Shown piece by piece: positions 1-9,464 of a stretch of DNA of 64,000 bases. How positions within the stretch are numbered: position 1 is the stretch's first letter; each line of letters starts with the position of its first letter. The notes beneath the pieces are model-generated. The model did not search any database and had not been told where the DNA came from. It worked only from the letters and a program-made list of their open reading frames with translations. Position numbers and translations under genes: made by a program. Source of the DNA: Lacticaseibacillus yichunensis (GTDB lineage Bacteria; Bacillota; Bacilli; Lactobacillales; Lactobacillaceae); the NCBI RefSeq assembly GCF_003946405.1, contig NZ_RHOG01000001.1, positions 144,007 to 208,006 of the forward strand, given 5' to 3'.

Positions 1-484
1 CACGGTCTGCGAATGCGTGGCGCTGGGCCGCCAAGCCGACGCAAATGCGTTCGGTCACGTGCGCGGCGCAACGGAAGCCGTCGCCCAGGCCCTGGCGCAG
101 GTCGAGATGGCCGATTTTGCGGCCCGGCCCTTGAGTCAGCTGTCTGGCGGCCAGCTCCAGCGCGTTTTGATCGCCAGGTGCCTCGTGCAAAACGCGCAAC
201 TGTTGGTGCTCGACGAACCGTTTGTCGGCATCGATGTGCAAAGCGAGGCGGCGATCATGGCCGTGTTGCGCGCGCAAAAACGGGCCGGCAAAACGATCTT
301 GATCGTGCACCACGACCTCAAAACGGTGCCCGATTATTTTGACTGGGTCGTGATGCTGAACCGCGCGCTGATCGCCGCCGGGCCGGTCGCGACCACCTTC
401 ACCCCTGACAATCTTGCAGCGACATACGGCCTGCCGCAGCCCGCCGAGAAAGGAGCGCCCGATGCTTCAGCTATTTTTCACTGA
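1..484 (+). CDS. mntB: Metal ABC transporter ATP-binding protein (5' truncated by window edge)
   Basis: This is the C-terminal part of the ATPase of a Mn/Zn-type ABC importer; the reading frame is already open at base 2, so the start lies outside the window. Visible are the LSGGQ signature, the Walker B stretch LLVLDEP and the H-loop in IVHHD. The Walker A motif is missing only because it lies upstream. The stop overlaps the permease start by 23 bases, so the two genes are translationally coupled. It would power uptake through the permease and lipoprotein encoded next. The Mn assignment comes from the binding protein, not from this sequence. Confidence 0.9.
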   Translation, partial: TVCECVALGRQADANAFGHVRGATEAVAQALAQVEMADFAARPLSQLSGGQLQRVLIARCLVQNAQLLVLDEPFVGIDVQSEAAIMAVLRAQKRAGKTILIVHHDLKTVPDYFDWVVMLNRALIAAGPVATTFTPDNLAATYGLPQPAEKGAPDASAIFH

Positions 485-1310
485 CCTGGCAGAATTTCAT
501 TTTTTGCAAAACGCCTTGATCACCGCGGTGGCAGTCGGCATTGTCGCCGGGGTGATCGGCAGTTTCATCATTTTGCGCGGCCTGTCCTTGATGGGTGACG
601 CGATCTCGCATGCCGTGTTGCCCGGCGTCGCGTTGTCCTTCATGTTGCACATTCCGATGGTGATCGGCGCGGCCGCATTCGGCATTTTGGCGGCGACCAT
701 CATCACGTTGATCAAGCAATTCAGCGCAATCAAAAGCGACACCGCGATCGGCATCACCTTCAGCACGTTTTTAGCGCTGGGCGTGATCTTGATCGGCTTG
801 GTTCACACCACCACCAATCTCTTTCACATTTTATTTGGCAATGTCCTGGCCGTCCAAGATGCCGACCGCAACCTGACGCTGGGCATTGCCGCCGCGGTCC
901 TGGTGCTGGTGGGCCTATTTTTCAAGCGCCTGCGCCTGACGTCCTTTGACCCCATGATGGCGCAGGCAATGGGCATCCGCACGAACTTTTACCATTTTCT
1001 ATTGATGATCATGCTGACGCTGGTGGCCGTTGTGTCCATGCAAAGCGTCGGCACCATTTTGATCGTCGCCTTATTGATCACGCCGGCCGCGACCTGCTAC
1101 CTATTTGCGGACCGCCTGGTGGTGATGGTCATCGCCTCGGGCCTGCTCGGCGGCCTGATTTCGCTGGTCGGCTTAGTATTCGGCTATACCCACAACATTG
1201 CAGTTGGTTCTTGTATCGTCATTCTCGGCGCGCTGGTCTTCGTCGTCTGTTTTCCATTTTCGAAAAAACAGCACCTGATCACGCGCCCTCTTGGAGGAAA
1301 AAATGTTTAA
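462..1310 (+). CDS. mntC: Metal ABC transporter permease (ABC-3 family)
   Basis: A 282-residue, very hydrophobic protein with about eight or nine membrane segments, typical of ABC-3 (ZnuB/PsaC/MntC) permeases. The start ATG at 462 is preceded by AAAGGAG at 449-455; an upstream in-frame start at 414 lacks such a site. Family features include the early [20 protein letters not shown] stretch, the usual cytoplasmic ATPase-contact region, and a polar C-terminal tail. It lies between the ATPase and the binding lipoprotein, with its last bases overlapping the ribosome site of the latter. It forms the membrane channel of the importer. Confidence 0.92.
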   Translation: MLQLFFTDLAEFHFLQNALITAVAVGIVAGVIGSFIILRGLSLMGDAISHAVLPGVALSFMLHIPMVIGAAAFGILAATIITLIKQFSAIKSDTAIGITFSTFLALGVILIGLVHTTTNLFHILFGNVLAVQDADRNLTLGIAAAVLVLVGLFFKRLRLTSFDPMMAQAMGIRTNFYHFLLMIMLTLVAVVSMQSVGTILIVALLITPAATCYLFADRLVVMVIASGLLGGLISLVGLVFGYTHNIAVGSCIVILGALVFVVCFPFSKKQHLITRPLGGKNV

Positions 1311-2262
1311 ATCAATGACCCGTCTCTTGCCCCTGACCGCCGCTGTGGCTGCCTTGATTGGCCTTGCTGCATGCGGCCACGCCCAACCCAAAACATCTGA
1401 GGCCACCAAACCCATGCTGGCCAAAAAAGTCTCGGTGGTCGCAACGGATACCATTATCGGCGACATCGCCCACAACATCGCCAAGGATAAAGCGACGATT
1501 CACGTCATCGTCCCAGTGGGTCAAGACCCCCATGAATACGACCCAAAACCGGCTGACGTGTCAGCTGCGGGCAAAGCCGACGTGATCTTGTACAACGGCA
1601 TCAATCTGGAAAATGCGCCTGGCGCCTGGTTCACCAAGATGATGGCCAACGAAGGTCCCAAGGCGCAAAAGAAGGCCTTTGCCGTCAGTGATGGCGTTGA
1701 GGTCATTCACCTACAGGGCAAACAGGAAGCCGCCAAGCTCGACCCGCATGCCTGGCTCAGCGTCGGCAACGGCATCATTTACGCGCAGAATATCGCCAAG
1801 CACTTAAGCGATGCCGATCCGAAAAACGCGACGTTCTACAACAACAATATGGTGGCCTACACTACCAAGTTGGCAAAACTACATAAAGAGGCCCAGGCCA
1901 AATTCGACAAGATCCCGGCCGCGAAAAAGCTGATCGTCACCAGTGAAGGCTGCTTCAAGTATTTTGGCAAGGCCTACAACATTCCTTCCGCTTATATCTG
2001 GGAAATCAACACGGAGGAAGAAGGCACCCCGGCGCAGATCTCGACTTTGGTCCGCAAGCTCAAGAAAACCAAGACGCCATCGCTGTTTGTCGAAAGCAGC
2101 GTCAACGGCAAGCCAATGGCCACCGTTGCCAAAGACACGGGCATTCCGATTCACGCGACCCTGTTCACCGACTCCATCGCGGCGCCGGGTCAACAAGGCG
2201 ATAACTACTATGACATGATGAAGTGGAACCTGGATCAGATCGCGGAAGGGCTCTCGAAGTGA
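1303..2262 (+). CDS. mntA: Manganese-type metal-binding lipoprotein (cluster A-I)
   Basis: A 319-residue solute-binding lipoprotein. The start ATG at 1303 follows GGAGG at 1293-1297. The signal peptide ends in the lipobox LAAC with Cys24 as lipid anchor. The four metal ligands of this family are visible: His77 (GQDPHEYDP), His149 (DPHAWLS), Glu215 (TSEGCFKYF) and Asp290 (LFTDS). Glu at the third position is the pattern of Mn(II) binders such as PsaA; zinc binders usually carry His there. It delivers metal to the permease encoded just upstream. Mn preference is inferred from family knowledge. Confidence 0.9.
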   Translation: MFKSMTRLLPLTAAVAALIGLAACGHAQPKTSEATKPMLAKKVSVVATDTIIGDIAHNIAKDKATIHVIVPVGQDPHEYDPKPADVSAAGKADVILYNGINLENAPGAWFTKMMANEGPKAQKKAFAVSDGVEVIHLQGKQEAAKLDPHAWLSVGNGIIYAQNIAKHLSDADPKNATFYNNNMVAYTTKLAKLHKEAQAKFDKIPAAKKLIVTSEGCFKYFGKAYNIPSAYIWEINTEEEGTPAQISTLVRKLKKTKTPSLFVESSVNGKPMATVAKDTGIPIHATLFTDSIAAPGQQGDNYYDMMKWNLDQIAEGLSK

Positions 2263-2575
2263 GAAACGGTCGAGTTTGGCGCTATTGGTTGTCGCTTGTG
2301 CTGTTTCTGACGCGGGGCTGCTGACCGGGCTGGGGGCCCTCCCTATTGGACTTCGCGTTCAGGTCTGAGGCATCTAACTGGGCCCGGCACTCGGGGCTAA
2401 GTTCAGCCCCCAAGCACCAGCCCCTGTTAGCTGCTCAGACCTGAACGCCGCGCGACGCACCCTTATGCCACAGGCTTCCCCCTTGCCTCAGCGCCTTGGT
2501 CCAGTATGCGGCGAAGTCATTCTGCTAGCCCACCGATTTTGAAACCAGATATAATAGAAGAAAAGGAGGATCACT
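2263..2575. other. Intergenic stretch before dps with an inverted copy of the structured repeat
   Basis: No gene is seen here. The central part (2338-2463) is one copy of the approximately 122-bp palindromic element described separately. A consensus TATAAT at 2550-2555 is well placed for the dps promoter, but no convincing -35 box is found at 17 bp, and the ribosome site AAGGAGG at 2563-2569 follows directly. No clear T-tracted terminator for the metal transporter operon is visible, so the repeat itself may be the main stem-loop after it. Confidence 0.7.
2338..2463 (-). repeat. Solitary inverted copy of the ~122-bp covarying palindromic element
   Basis: Read on the minus strand it begins GGGTGCGTCGCGCGG and runs through the same ordered landmarks as the array at 20967-21387: a long outer stem, CAGCTAA, TGCTTGG, a loop, CCGAGTG, AGTTAGATG and the return arm. 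Here the outer stem is a 15-bp perfect match between 2355-2369 and the bases near 2435-2450. Relative to array unit 1 a G-C pair has become A-T on both sides, a compensatory change. The 3' end is diverged (CTATTGGAC instead of AGTTGGGC in plus-strand reading). Confidence 0.8.
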
Positions 2576-3046
2576 ATGTCATATTCTCAAACCAAACTTG
2601 TTTTGAACCAGCTTGTCGCCGATCTCAGCGCGCTGGCGGTCCACGTGCATCAGGTGCACTGGTACATGCGCGGCCCGAATTTTCTGAAGCTGCATCCCCT
2701 GATGGACAAGTATATGGATGAGCTCAACGACCAGCTCGACGTCGTTTCCGAACGGCTGATCACGCTGGACGGCTCGCCATATGCCAGCCTCAAGGAATTC
2801 GCCGACCACACGACGATGGCCGATGAACCCGGCGAATGGGGCGTGGCCACCCCGGAGCGCCTGCGCGGCTTGGCGACGGCGTACAGCCGGCTGGCGGATA
2901 CTTACCAGCGCGGCATCGACGTGAGCGGCGACGAACACGACGATGTGAGCCAAGACATCTTCATCGGCTTCAAGGGCGACATCGAAAAGAAGATCTGGAT
3001 GCTGAAAGCCGAACTGGATGAAGCCCCTGGCATCGATCCAAGCTAA
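2576..3046 (+). CDS. dps: Dps family ferritin-like DNA-protection protein
   Basis: A 156-residue Dps protein. The ferroxidase ligands fall at the family spacing: His28 and His40 (12 apart) in the HWYMRGPNFLKLH block, then Asp55 and Glu59. Dps dodecamers oxidise Fe(II) with hydrogen peroxide, store iron and protect DNA; catalase-poor lactic acid bacteria often rely on them. The ATG at 2576 has AAGGAGG at 2563-2569. It is a single gene bounded by the structured repeat upstream and a strong terminator downstream. Its position next to the manganese importer suggests an oxidative-stress theme, but that is inference. Confidence 0.93.
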   Translation: MSYSQTKLVLNQLVADLSALAVHVHQVHWYMRGPNFLKLHPLMDKYMDELNDQLDVVSERLITLDGSPYASLKEFADHTTMADEPGEWGVATPERLRGLATAYSRLADTYQRGIDVSGDEHDDVSQDIFIGFKGDIEKKIWMLKAELDEAPGIDPS

Positions 3047-3058
3047 CTGAAGGCACAC

Positions 3059-3096
3059 AAAGAGGCGGCGAGCGCATTGCTCGGCCGCCTCTTTAA
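3059..3096 (+). terminator. Rho-independent terminator of dps
   Basis: AGAGGCGGC and GCCGCCTCT pair as a GC-rich stem (3061 to about 3091) followed by TTT. It lies 13 bases after the dps stop. The A-rich side upstream also lets it serve the convergent glycosyltransferase gene. Confidence 0.85.
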
Positions 3097-3148
3097 GTGC
3101 ATTTCATGGCACCGCTCAATGGATCAGCGTCAAGCCGGCTGATCGATA

Positions 3149-4168
3149 TCAAAGCTCCGCTTGTTTTTCCTTGGCGATCTCCTCTTCAAGCGGCGATGGC
3201 GGACCGATCAGGGTGGACCAGGCGGCCAGCCGCGCGCGCAAACTCGGTGTCGCTTGCGGCCCGTTTTCCAGCTCGGCGGCTTCCTTGGCATCCACCTCGT
3301 CGGCAAACACGCGCCGGTATTCCTGAAGCACGCGGCCGAGCTGCTGGACATAGCCCCAATGATGGACGAGTTGCGCCGCGTTCATTTTCGACAGCACAAA
3401 CAGGCTCAGCGAGGCGTATTTTCGCACCGCGATCGGCGTCAGGGCTGGCTTGGCCTCGGCCACTTGCAGGTACATCGCACCGAGTTGGTGAATCGCTTCG
3501 AGGTCGCTGCGCTTGAAGCCCGTGTGCACCGTGCTGCCGAGGTTGATGCGGTACTGATAGACCGGCTCGTCGACAAAATTGATGCGGCTGACCCGCGGCA
3601 GGAGCTGGCCGATCAAAAACGCGTCTTCCATCAAATTGAAATCCGCAACGGGCAGCGGCGGCTCAAACAGATGGGCGGCAAATAATTTATCCCACAAGTA
3701 GCCGCGCATTTCCTTGTCCTCCAGCCACAACCGATACATCTCATCGCCTGTCGCCGAAAAGGTCGGGGCATGAAAGGGGCGGCTGAATCTGGCCGCAGGA
3801 TTCCAGTAGGCGTAATGATTGACCGCCGCAATGTCGGCCTCCCCGATCGCATTTTGCATGGTCGACAGCCAGTTGGGCAGCACCATGTCATCGCTATCCA
3901 TAAAGGTGATGTAGGCGCCGCGGGCCTGGTTCAACCCGACTTGGCGCGCGATTGCCTGGCCGCGGTTGGGCACATGACTCACTTGCAGGCGTGCATCGGC
4001 CGTCGCGTAGGCATCGAGGATTCCCGGCGTTTCATCCGTCGAGCCATCGTCGATGAGTAGCGCCTCGAAATTGAGATAATCTTGGGCAAGCAAACTGTCC
4101 AGCGCCGCCTCAAGGTATTTTTGTGCGTTATATACGGGCATGATCACCGAAAGCAAAGGTTGTGTCAT
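3149..4168 (-). CDS. Family 2 glycosyltransferase (GT-A fold)
   Basis: A 339-residue soluble GT2 enzyme. It starts MTQPLLSVIMPVYNAQKYLE, which is the standard N-terminus of the family, at an ATG preceded by GGAGGC; a longer reading frame upstream lacks family similarity. Key residues are the nucleotide-binding Asp40-Asp41-Gly42 (LLIDDGSTDE) and the metal-binding DSD at 91-93 (FMDSDDM). No membrane segment is seen, so it probably acts at the inner face of the membrane. It resembles EpsJ/WcaA-like transferases that add a sugar from an NDP-sugar to a surface glycan, but no glycan gene cluster surrounds it and the donor and acceptor are unknown. Confidence 0.85.
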   Translation of the reverse strand: MTQPLLSVIMPVYNAQKYLEAALDSLLAQDYLNFEALLIDDGSTDETPGILDAYATADARLQVSHVPNRGQAIARQVGLNQARGAYITFMDSDDMVLPNWLSTMQNAIGEADIAAVNHYAYWNPAARFSRPFHAPTFSATGDEMYRLWLEDKEMRGYLWDKLFAAHLFEPPLPVADFNLMEDAFLIGQLLPRVSRINFVDEPVYQYRINLGSTVHTGFKRSDLEAIHQLGAMYLQVAEAKPALTPIAVRKYASLSLFVLSKMNAAQLVHHWGYVQQLGRVLQEYRRVFADEVDAKEAAELENGPQATPSLRARLAAWSTLIGPPSPLEEEIAKEKQAEL

Positions 4169-4250
4169 AAGAGCCTCCGCGTTGATTTTAGCATAGCCGA
4201 GAGCTTTTCTGGGCCGCGAAGTCTTGGAAAAATAGAATCTTACTGAACTT

Positions 4251-4291
4251 GCAAACGCGCGCACCCCCATTTGAGGGATGCGCGCGTTTGC
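4251..4291 (-). terminator. Very stable stem-loop after the FtsX-type permease gene
   Basis: A perfect 13-bp arm pair (4251-4263 with 4279-4291) with further inner pairing of the CCC/GGG runs, starting 16 bases after the permease stop. It has no clear T-tract in either direction, so it may act as an mRNA 3'-end stabiliser or a weak terminator. Confidence 0.6.
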
Positions 4292-4306
4292 GTCCTTATG
4301 GTGAAC

Positions 4307-7300
4307 TCAATCGACCGACTTCAGGGCGGCCAGCATGTCCACATTTTTCAGGGTGCGACTGACGACCCAGCCAAGCACCGCAGTGATCACGGCGATCAAC
4401 AGCGTCGGCCACAGGAAGCTTGTGCCGACCAGCGCCGGGTTGAACATGACTTCATCGGGCGGCACCACGGCCAGGATGTAGCGGAACAGCACATCCCCGA
4501 TGCCAAAGCCGACCAGAATGCCGATGCCCGTCAGCAAAATTGTCTCGCGGTAAATATACATCGTGACCTCATTGTCAAAGAAGCCGAGGACCTTGATCGT
4601 GGACAACTCGCGAATCCGCTCAGACACGTTGATGTTGGTCAGGTTGTAGAGAATCACGACCCCGAGCAGGCCCGCGACAATGATCAGGACCAGCATGATC
4701 TTGTTGAGAGATTTAACGATCGTGTCGATCTGATTGGTCAGCGTCGTATTTTGCACGACACCCGCCGTTGCCGACAAAGCCATGAACTTGGCTGCTTGGG
4801 CCTCGACGTTTGCCTGACTGCGATTCTTGAGGATGACCAGCTCGCCATTGGTCGTGTAGTCCGTCGCAAAGGCTTTTTCATAGGCGGTGCGGCTCATGAT
4901 CATGAAGTGGCCCATGTACATTTCGGTGATGCCACTGATGGTCACGTGGCGGGTCACATCGCTGGCGTCCTTGAAGCTGATCGTGTCGCCGACTTTGGCG
5001 CCGACCAGGTTGGCCAGCCGCTCCGAGATGATCGCGCCGCTTGACTGGAGCGGCAGCGCCGTTTGCGTTTTGCGGTTTCGGGTCTCGACATATTGCTCAA
5101 ATTTCGCCGTGGTCTGAGGGACGATCAAAGTGATGGCCTGACTGTCATTATTTTTCCCGGCGACCTTGCTGAGGGATTCGTAGTGAATCGCCTTGGTGGA
5201 CTTGATGGCGTCACTTTCCGCCTGCTTTGCGAATTCGCGCGTCTCGGCCGACGTCAGCCCACTATTCTTGGCGACGATCATGTCGTAATGGATGATGCCG
5301 CCGAATTGCGTCTGGCTCATCCCACCGATCGACGCACGGACGCTGTAGCCGGTCAGCAGCAGCGCCACCGCGCCGGCCACGCCGAAGATGGTCATCAGCA
5401 TGCGCTTCTTGTAGCGAAAAGTATTGCGCGCCGTCACTTTATGGGTGAAGCTCAAATGATTCCATACGGGCGTGATGCGCTCCAGGAAGATCTTAGACCC
5501 GGCGACCGGCGGCTTTGGCAAAAGCAGTTCCGCCGGATTGGCCGCGAGCTCCCCTTTTGCGCTGAGATAGGCCGGCAACACCGCAGACAGAAGAGCCAGC
5601 GCGATCGCCGCCAGGGTCACCCAGGGATGAAAGGCCAACGTGATCCGCGGCAAGGTGAACCCGTCGCTGTAGGCGTTATAGACGATCAGAGGCAACAGGG
5701 TATGGCCCGCCGCGACGCCGATCAGCGTGCCGAGCATGCTGGCGGCAAACCCGTACACGGTGAATTTGCGCGTGACGTCTTTTGGCTCGTAGCCCAGCGC
5801 CCGCAATGTCCCTGCGTTGATGCGCTCCTCATCGACAAAGCGGCCCATCGTGGTGAAGGTCACCAGCGCGGCCACAAAGTACAGGAAGATTGGGAACACA
5901 TTGGCCAGCGCATCGATGATCTCGGAAACCGTGGTGTACGTCTTGTACCCGATTCCGCCGGGCATCTCGCGGCGGCTGTACGCGGTATAGGTCGGCAGGG
6001 CCAGCTGTTTGACTTGCTTCTTGGCGGCTACAAGTTTGGTTTCCCCTGATTTGATCTCGGCGCGGGCGGCTGGGGCCTGCTTGGCAAAATCGGCTGCGCC
6101 TTTCTTGTAGGTCTGCTCTTTGCTTGCAAGCGTCTTTTTGGCAGCCGCCAGCTGGGCTTCGCCGCTTTGCTTCTGGGTGGCCAGTGTGGCCTTGCCCTGT
6201 GCCAATTCGGCCGTCTTCGCCTGGTACTCTTTGAGGCCGGCGTTGTACGTGGCCAAGTTCTTTTCATACAACTGTTGGCTGGCGGCGAGTGTTTTGGCGC
6301 CTTGGGTGATCTGCGTTTGGGCAGTGGCCGCCTTGGCTTTGCCTTGCGGATACGCGGTGCGCTGAGTCTGGTAACGCGCCTCGCTGGCATCATACTGTTT
6401 CTGTTTTTGCGCGAGCTCGGACTTCGCCGCGGCCAACTGATTGGTGCCTGCCGCGATCTGCGCCATGCCAGGGTCATAGGTGCCCGACTGGAAGGTGGCA
6501 TAGGCCTGCTGGGTGGCGGTTAGGTTGGCTTGGGTCGCCTTGAGTTGAGCAGTCAGTTGCGCCTGCTGGGTCGCGCTGAGGCCCGATTGCGCGAGCTGTT
6601 TTTCCAGCTGGGCGACGGCCGCCTGCAATTGCGCGAGGCCGGTCTTGTATTGCGTGTTGGCAGCGGTCAGTTGCTTCTTTTTGCTGGTCAGCGTGGCTTG
6701 GGTCTTGGCGATGGTCTGCTGGCCGGTAGTCAACTGCTGCTTGGCCGTTTTGAGTTGCGCTGCGGCGGCGGTGAGCTGCTTTTGGGCCGTCGCCAGCTTC
6801 GCCTCGGCCTTCGCCAGTTCATCGCGTTTGGTCGCTAGTTCTTGGGCGCCGGCCCTGAGCTTTGTGTCAGCCTGAGCCAGTTGTTGCTTCGCAGCACTCA
6901 ATTTGGCAGCCGCGGTTTTCAGTTGCGCGGCGCCGTCATCGAGTTTCTTTTGCGCCGCCGTCACCTGCGTGGTCAGCGCTTTTTGCTTGGCCGTCAGTTC
7001 CGCCTGCCCTGCATCGAGCTGGCGCCGGCCGGCTTGGAGCTTGGCCTGCGTATCGGACAATTTTTTGGCCGCCGCATCGAGTTTGGCCTGATTGCTTGCA
7101 ATCGTCGTTTCCGCCTCAGTTTGAAGTTGCGCGAGACGATTTTTCGGTTGCGTCTTCAGCGCCTTGTCGATCGCGGTCTTGTGCGTCTGCAGGCGGTCCT
7201 TGTACGTGTTGCCGTATGGATCGACGGTCTTCAGATCGGTGAACCGCATCCGCGCCAGCATGTAGACATCCGAGTCAAAGGCGCTGGGCAGAATCACCGC

Positions 7301-7882
7301 ATAACCATTCAGCTCGCCGGTGCCGGCTGTGGTCTCACCCATGTTGACCGAGGACAGAATCTCACCGGAGGACACGAAGCCGACGATCTTGAACTTGGTG
7401 CGCCGCAGGACTTTAGCGCCGGTCGCATCCGCTTTTTCCGTGACGCGCAGGGTGTCGCCGAGCTTGTATTGGCCCTGATACTCGGCGTCCAAGGCGACCT
7501 CATTGACCGCAGTCGGCATCCGCCCGGCTTTGACGTCGTAGGTCGAAATGGTGCTGGGCTTGCTGAAAAGGCGGAGGCTGGTGGTTTTTCCCTTGATGGT
7601 CACATCTTTCAGATAGCCGTATTCGACCTTCGAGGTGCCCTTCACCGCTTTGAGTTTCGCCTGGTCGCTTTGATCGAGCCCGTAATCGCCGATCACCGTT
7701 ACATCCGCAACATTCAAGCGGTTCGCATAGTCGGCGCCGGTCGCCCGCATGTCGGGGCCTGCGACTTTCAGGCCGACGAGCGCAAACGACCCGATCGCCA
7801 TCAAGCCCGCAATCGACAGAAACCGCCCTTTGGACTTGCCGATCGCCTGCCAAATGTCTTTCCATAAAATATGCTTCGTCAC
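4307..7882 (-). CDS. FtsX-type ABC transporter permease with long periplasmic-side coiled coil
   Basis: A 1191-residue permease. One membrane segment near residues 20-40 (FLSIAGLMAIGSFALVG) is followed by an extracytoplasmic domain to about 240, then roughly 400 residues of Ala/Gln/Leu/Lys heptad-type coiled coil (about 245-640). Next come a first FtsX domain with three helices (about 680-810), another membrane segment near 840, a MacB-like extracytoplasmic domain, and a second FtsX domain (about 1070-1185). The gene lies 10 bases after its partner ATPase. Proteins of this type are annotated as putative peptide or antimicrobial efflux/sensing permeases in Firmicutes. The substrate is unknown; the coiled coil may span part of the cell wall. 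Confidence 0.88.
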   Translation of the reverse strand: MTKHILWKDIWQAIGKSKGRFLSIAGLMAIGSFALVGLKVAGPDMRATGADYANRLNVADVTVIGDYGLDQSDQAKLKAVKGTSKVEYGYLKDVTIKGKTTSLRLFSKPSTISTYDVKAGRMPTAVNEVALDAEYQGQYKLGDTLRVTEKADATGAKVLRRTKFKIVGFVSSGEILSSVNMGETTAGTGELNGYAVILPSAFDSDVYMLARMRFTDLKTVDPYGNTYKDRLQTHKTAIDKALKTQPKNRLAQLQTEAETTIASNQAKLDAAAKKLSDTQAKLQAGRRQLDAGQAELTAKQKALTTQVTAAQKKLDDGAAQLKTAAAKLSAAKQQLAQADTKLRAGAQELATKRDELAKAEAKLATAQKQLTAAAAQLKTAKQQLTTGQQTIAKTQATLTSKKKQLTAANTQYKTGLAQLQAAVAQLEKQLAQSGLSATQQAQLTAQLKATQANLTATQQAYATFQSGTYDPGMAQIAAGTNQLAAAKSELAQKQKQYDASEARYQTQRTAYPQGKAKAATAQTQITQGAKTLAASQQLYEKNLATYNAGLKEYQAKTAELAQGKATLATQKQSGEAQLAAAKKTLASKEQTYKKGAADFAKQAPAARAEIKSGETKLVAAKKQVKQLALPTYTAYSRREMPGGIGYKTYTTVSEIIDALANVFPIFLYFVAALVTFTTMGRFVDEERINAGTLRALGYEPKDVTRKFTVYGFAASMLGTLIGVAAGHTLLPLIVYNAYSDGFTLPRITLAFHPWVTLAAIALALLSAVLPAYLSAKGELAANPAELLLPKPPVAGSKIFLERITPVWNHLSFTHKVTARNTFRYKKRMLMTIFGVAGAVALLLTGYSVRASIGGMSQTQFGGIIHYDMIVAKNSGLTSAETREFAKQAESDAIKSTKAIHYESLSKVAGKNNDSQAITLIVPQTTAKFEQYVETRNRKTQTALPLQSSGAIISERLANLVGAKVGDTISFKDASDVTRHVTISGITEMYMGHFMIMSRTAYEKAFATDYTTNGELVILKNRSQANVEAQAAKFMALSATAGVVQNTTLTNQIDTIVKSLNKIMLVLIIVAGLLGVVILYNLTNINVSERIRELSTIKVLGFFDNEVTMYIYRETILLTGIGILVGFGIGDVLFRYILAVVPPDEVMFNPALVGTSFLWPTLLIAVITAVLGWVVSRTLKNVDMLAALKSVD

Positions 7883-7892
7883 GCTGTCTCAC

Positions 7893-8594
7893 CTACCATT
7901 CAATGTTTTCGATCGCCGCCGGATGCGTGTTTTGCGTGATCTGGGAGACCTTGGCATCGCGCATGTGAATCACGCGATCCCCGATCGGCGCGATCGCCGC
8001 GTTATGCGTCACTACGATCACGGTCGAACCGTGCTTACGGGCCATGTCCTGAATGATCTGGAGGACCTGCTTGCCCGTCTCATAATCCAGCGCGCCGGTC
8101 GGTTCATCGCAAAGCAGGATCTTGGGATTTTTCGCCACGGCCCGGGCGATCGCGACACGCTGTTGTTCGCCGCCGGACAGTTGCGCGGGAAAATTGTCGA
8201 TGCGCTTCGCCAGCCCGACGTCGATCAGCGTCTGCGTCGGGTCCTGGGCGCCTTCCACAATCTCGGAGGCCAGCTCCACATTTTCCTTAGCGGTGAGGTT
8301 CGGGACCAGGTTGTAGAACTGGAAGACGAACCCGATGTCTGTGCGCCGATATGCCGTCAGTTCACGGGAGGAAAAATGGGAGATATTCTGGCCATCGATA
8401 ATGACATCCCCGCTACTATTGGTGTCCATGCCACCGAGAATGTTTAAGATCGTGGACTTTCCTGCGCCGGATGCGCCGAGGATGATTGCCAGCTCCCCCT
8501 TTTCGATCTGAAAGCTGACATCGTTGTTGGCAAGAATCTCGGTCTCGCCCATTTGGTAACGTTTGGTGCTGTGCTTGACGTCGATGTAACTCAT
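7893..8594 (-). CDS. ABC transporter ATP-binding protein (MacB/LolD type)
   Basis: A 233-residue ATPase with Walker [10 protein letters not shown], signature [14 protein letters not shown], Walker [13 protein letters not shown] and H-loop VVTHN. The ATG at 8594 follows AGGAG and gives the typical N-terminus [14 protein letters not shown]; the longer frame upstream does not fit the family. The TGALD motif is characteristic of MacB/LolD/FtsE-type ATPases that pair with FtsX-type permeases, and the permease follows within 10 bases. It is divergent from a TetR regulator that probably controls it. Confidence 0.92.
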   Translation of the reverse strand: MSYIDVKHSTKRYQMGETEILANNDVSFQIEKGELAIILGASGAGKSTILNILGGMDTNSSGDVIIDGQNISHFSSRELTAYRRTDIGFVFQFYNLVPNLTAKENVELASEIVEGAQDPTQTLIDVGLAKRIDNFPAQLSGGEQQRVAIARAVAKNPKILLCDEPTGALDYETGKQVLQIIQDMARKHGSTVIVVTHNAAIAPIGDRVIHMRDAKVSQITQNTHPAAIENIEW

Positions 8595-8764
8595 TTCGCT
8601 CACTCCTGTTTTTTTAAAAATGAACAACACGTTGATTTGTTGATGGCCCAAGTATATGATTGTCTATGGGCCAGTTGCAATAAACAGATTCATCAAACGT
8701 GTTGATTTTCGCCCAAAATGAACACAAATCGACAATGTGTTGTTTTTAAAAAGGGAGTGAGCGC
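8595..8764. promoter_or_regulatory. Divergent control region of the ABC operon and tetR gene with related half-sites
   Basis: Three related motifs lie here: AACACGTTGAT at 8626-8636, its near reverse complement inside the palindrome ATCAAACGTGTTGAT at 8692-8706, and ACAATGTGTTGTT near 8732-8744. The repeated, inverted motif between a TetR gene and a divergent ABC operon is what a TetR operator looks like. Binding by the neighbouring regulator is inference. Confidence 0.55.
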
Positions 8765-9352
8765 GTGCCAGAAATGCGGCCGCAAACAGAAAAAAAGATC
8801 AAGCAGGTCTTCACCCACTTGATGCAAACGAAAGGCTTGAACGATCTGACCGTCAGTGATATTGCGCGCGGGGCCAACATCAACCGCGGGACATTTTACC
8901 TGCATTTTGTCGACAAATTCGCCTTGCTTGCGTATTTCGAGGACCAGACCATTGACCGCCTGACCGCGATCTTGACAGCCCCCTGTGGCCAAGTGGAAAA
9001 TGCCACGCCGATCGACTTTATTTCCCGGGACACAGTCTACCAGGCGCTGATCTATGTGCAAGGCGACCGCGAGTTTGTGCAGGCGCTGACGAGCGAGACT
9101 GGCGATCCTAAATTCGTCGGGCGCTTCAAAGGGATTCTCGCGGGCTTGCTCGACGCGCAGGCAGCCAAGTCACCAGAATTCAGCTTCAATAAGGTCGGGT
9201 TCCCGGCCGATTACGCCAGCGAGATCCTCTTGTCGACGGTCGTCTCGATCATCCTCCTGTGGCTACAGAAAGGCGCAACCGAGGACCCCGCGATGATCGC
9301 CGACATGATTGATCGCTGCAAGACCCTCGCGCCGGTGGAGCTGTTTCGGTGA
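8765..9352 (+). CDS. TetR/AcrR family transcriptional regulator
   Basis: A 195-residue TetR protein. The N-terminal helix-turn-helix is clear (LTVSDIARGANINRGTFYLHF, about residues 28-48), followed by a helical ligand domain resembling TetR_C_8. The GTG at 8765 is preferred because AAGGGAG lies 7 bases upstream; the ATG at 8774 would be 16 bases away. It is divergent from the ABC efflux-type operon, and repeated half-sites fill the shared promoter region, so it probably represses that operon and itself. The inducer is unknown. Confidence 0.85.
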   Translation: MPEMRPQTEKKIKQVFTHLMQTKGLNDLTVSDIARGANINRGTFYLHFVDKFALLAYFEDQTIDRLTAILTAPCGQVENATPIDFISRDTVYQALIYVQGDREFVQALTSETGDPKFVGRFKGILAGLLDAQAAKSPEFSFNKVGFPADYASEILLSTVVSIILLWLQKGATEDPAMIADMIDRCKTLAPVELFR

Positions 9353-9372
9353 GTGAGCTGCGCGCAAAAAAT

Positions 9373-9403
9373 ATAGCGGGGCCGCTTCTGGGGGCACCGC
9401 TAT
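9373..9403 (+). terminator. Possible weak terminator after tetR
   Basis: ATAGCGG pairs with CCGCTAT, with further GCC/GGC pairing inside. The following T-run is short (TTTGG), so activity is uncertain. Confidence 0.4.
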
Positions 9404-9464
9404 TTGGTGTAGTTGTGCTTCTTTCGGGGGAGCCGTTTTTTCCCGTGTGGCATGCTGTGAGCCA

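Noticed and set aside
4251..4291. Attachment site or phage-related palindrome
   Set aside because: It directly follows a gene end, and no integrase or phage gene is in the window; a transcript-end hairpin is simpler.
6028..7867. Long plus- and minus-strand frames inside the coiled-coil permease gene
   Set aside because: Shadows of an Ala/Gln-rich GC-biased gene; no start signals or family features.
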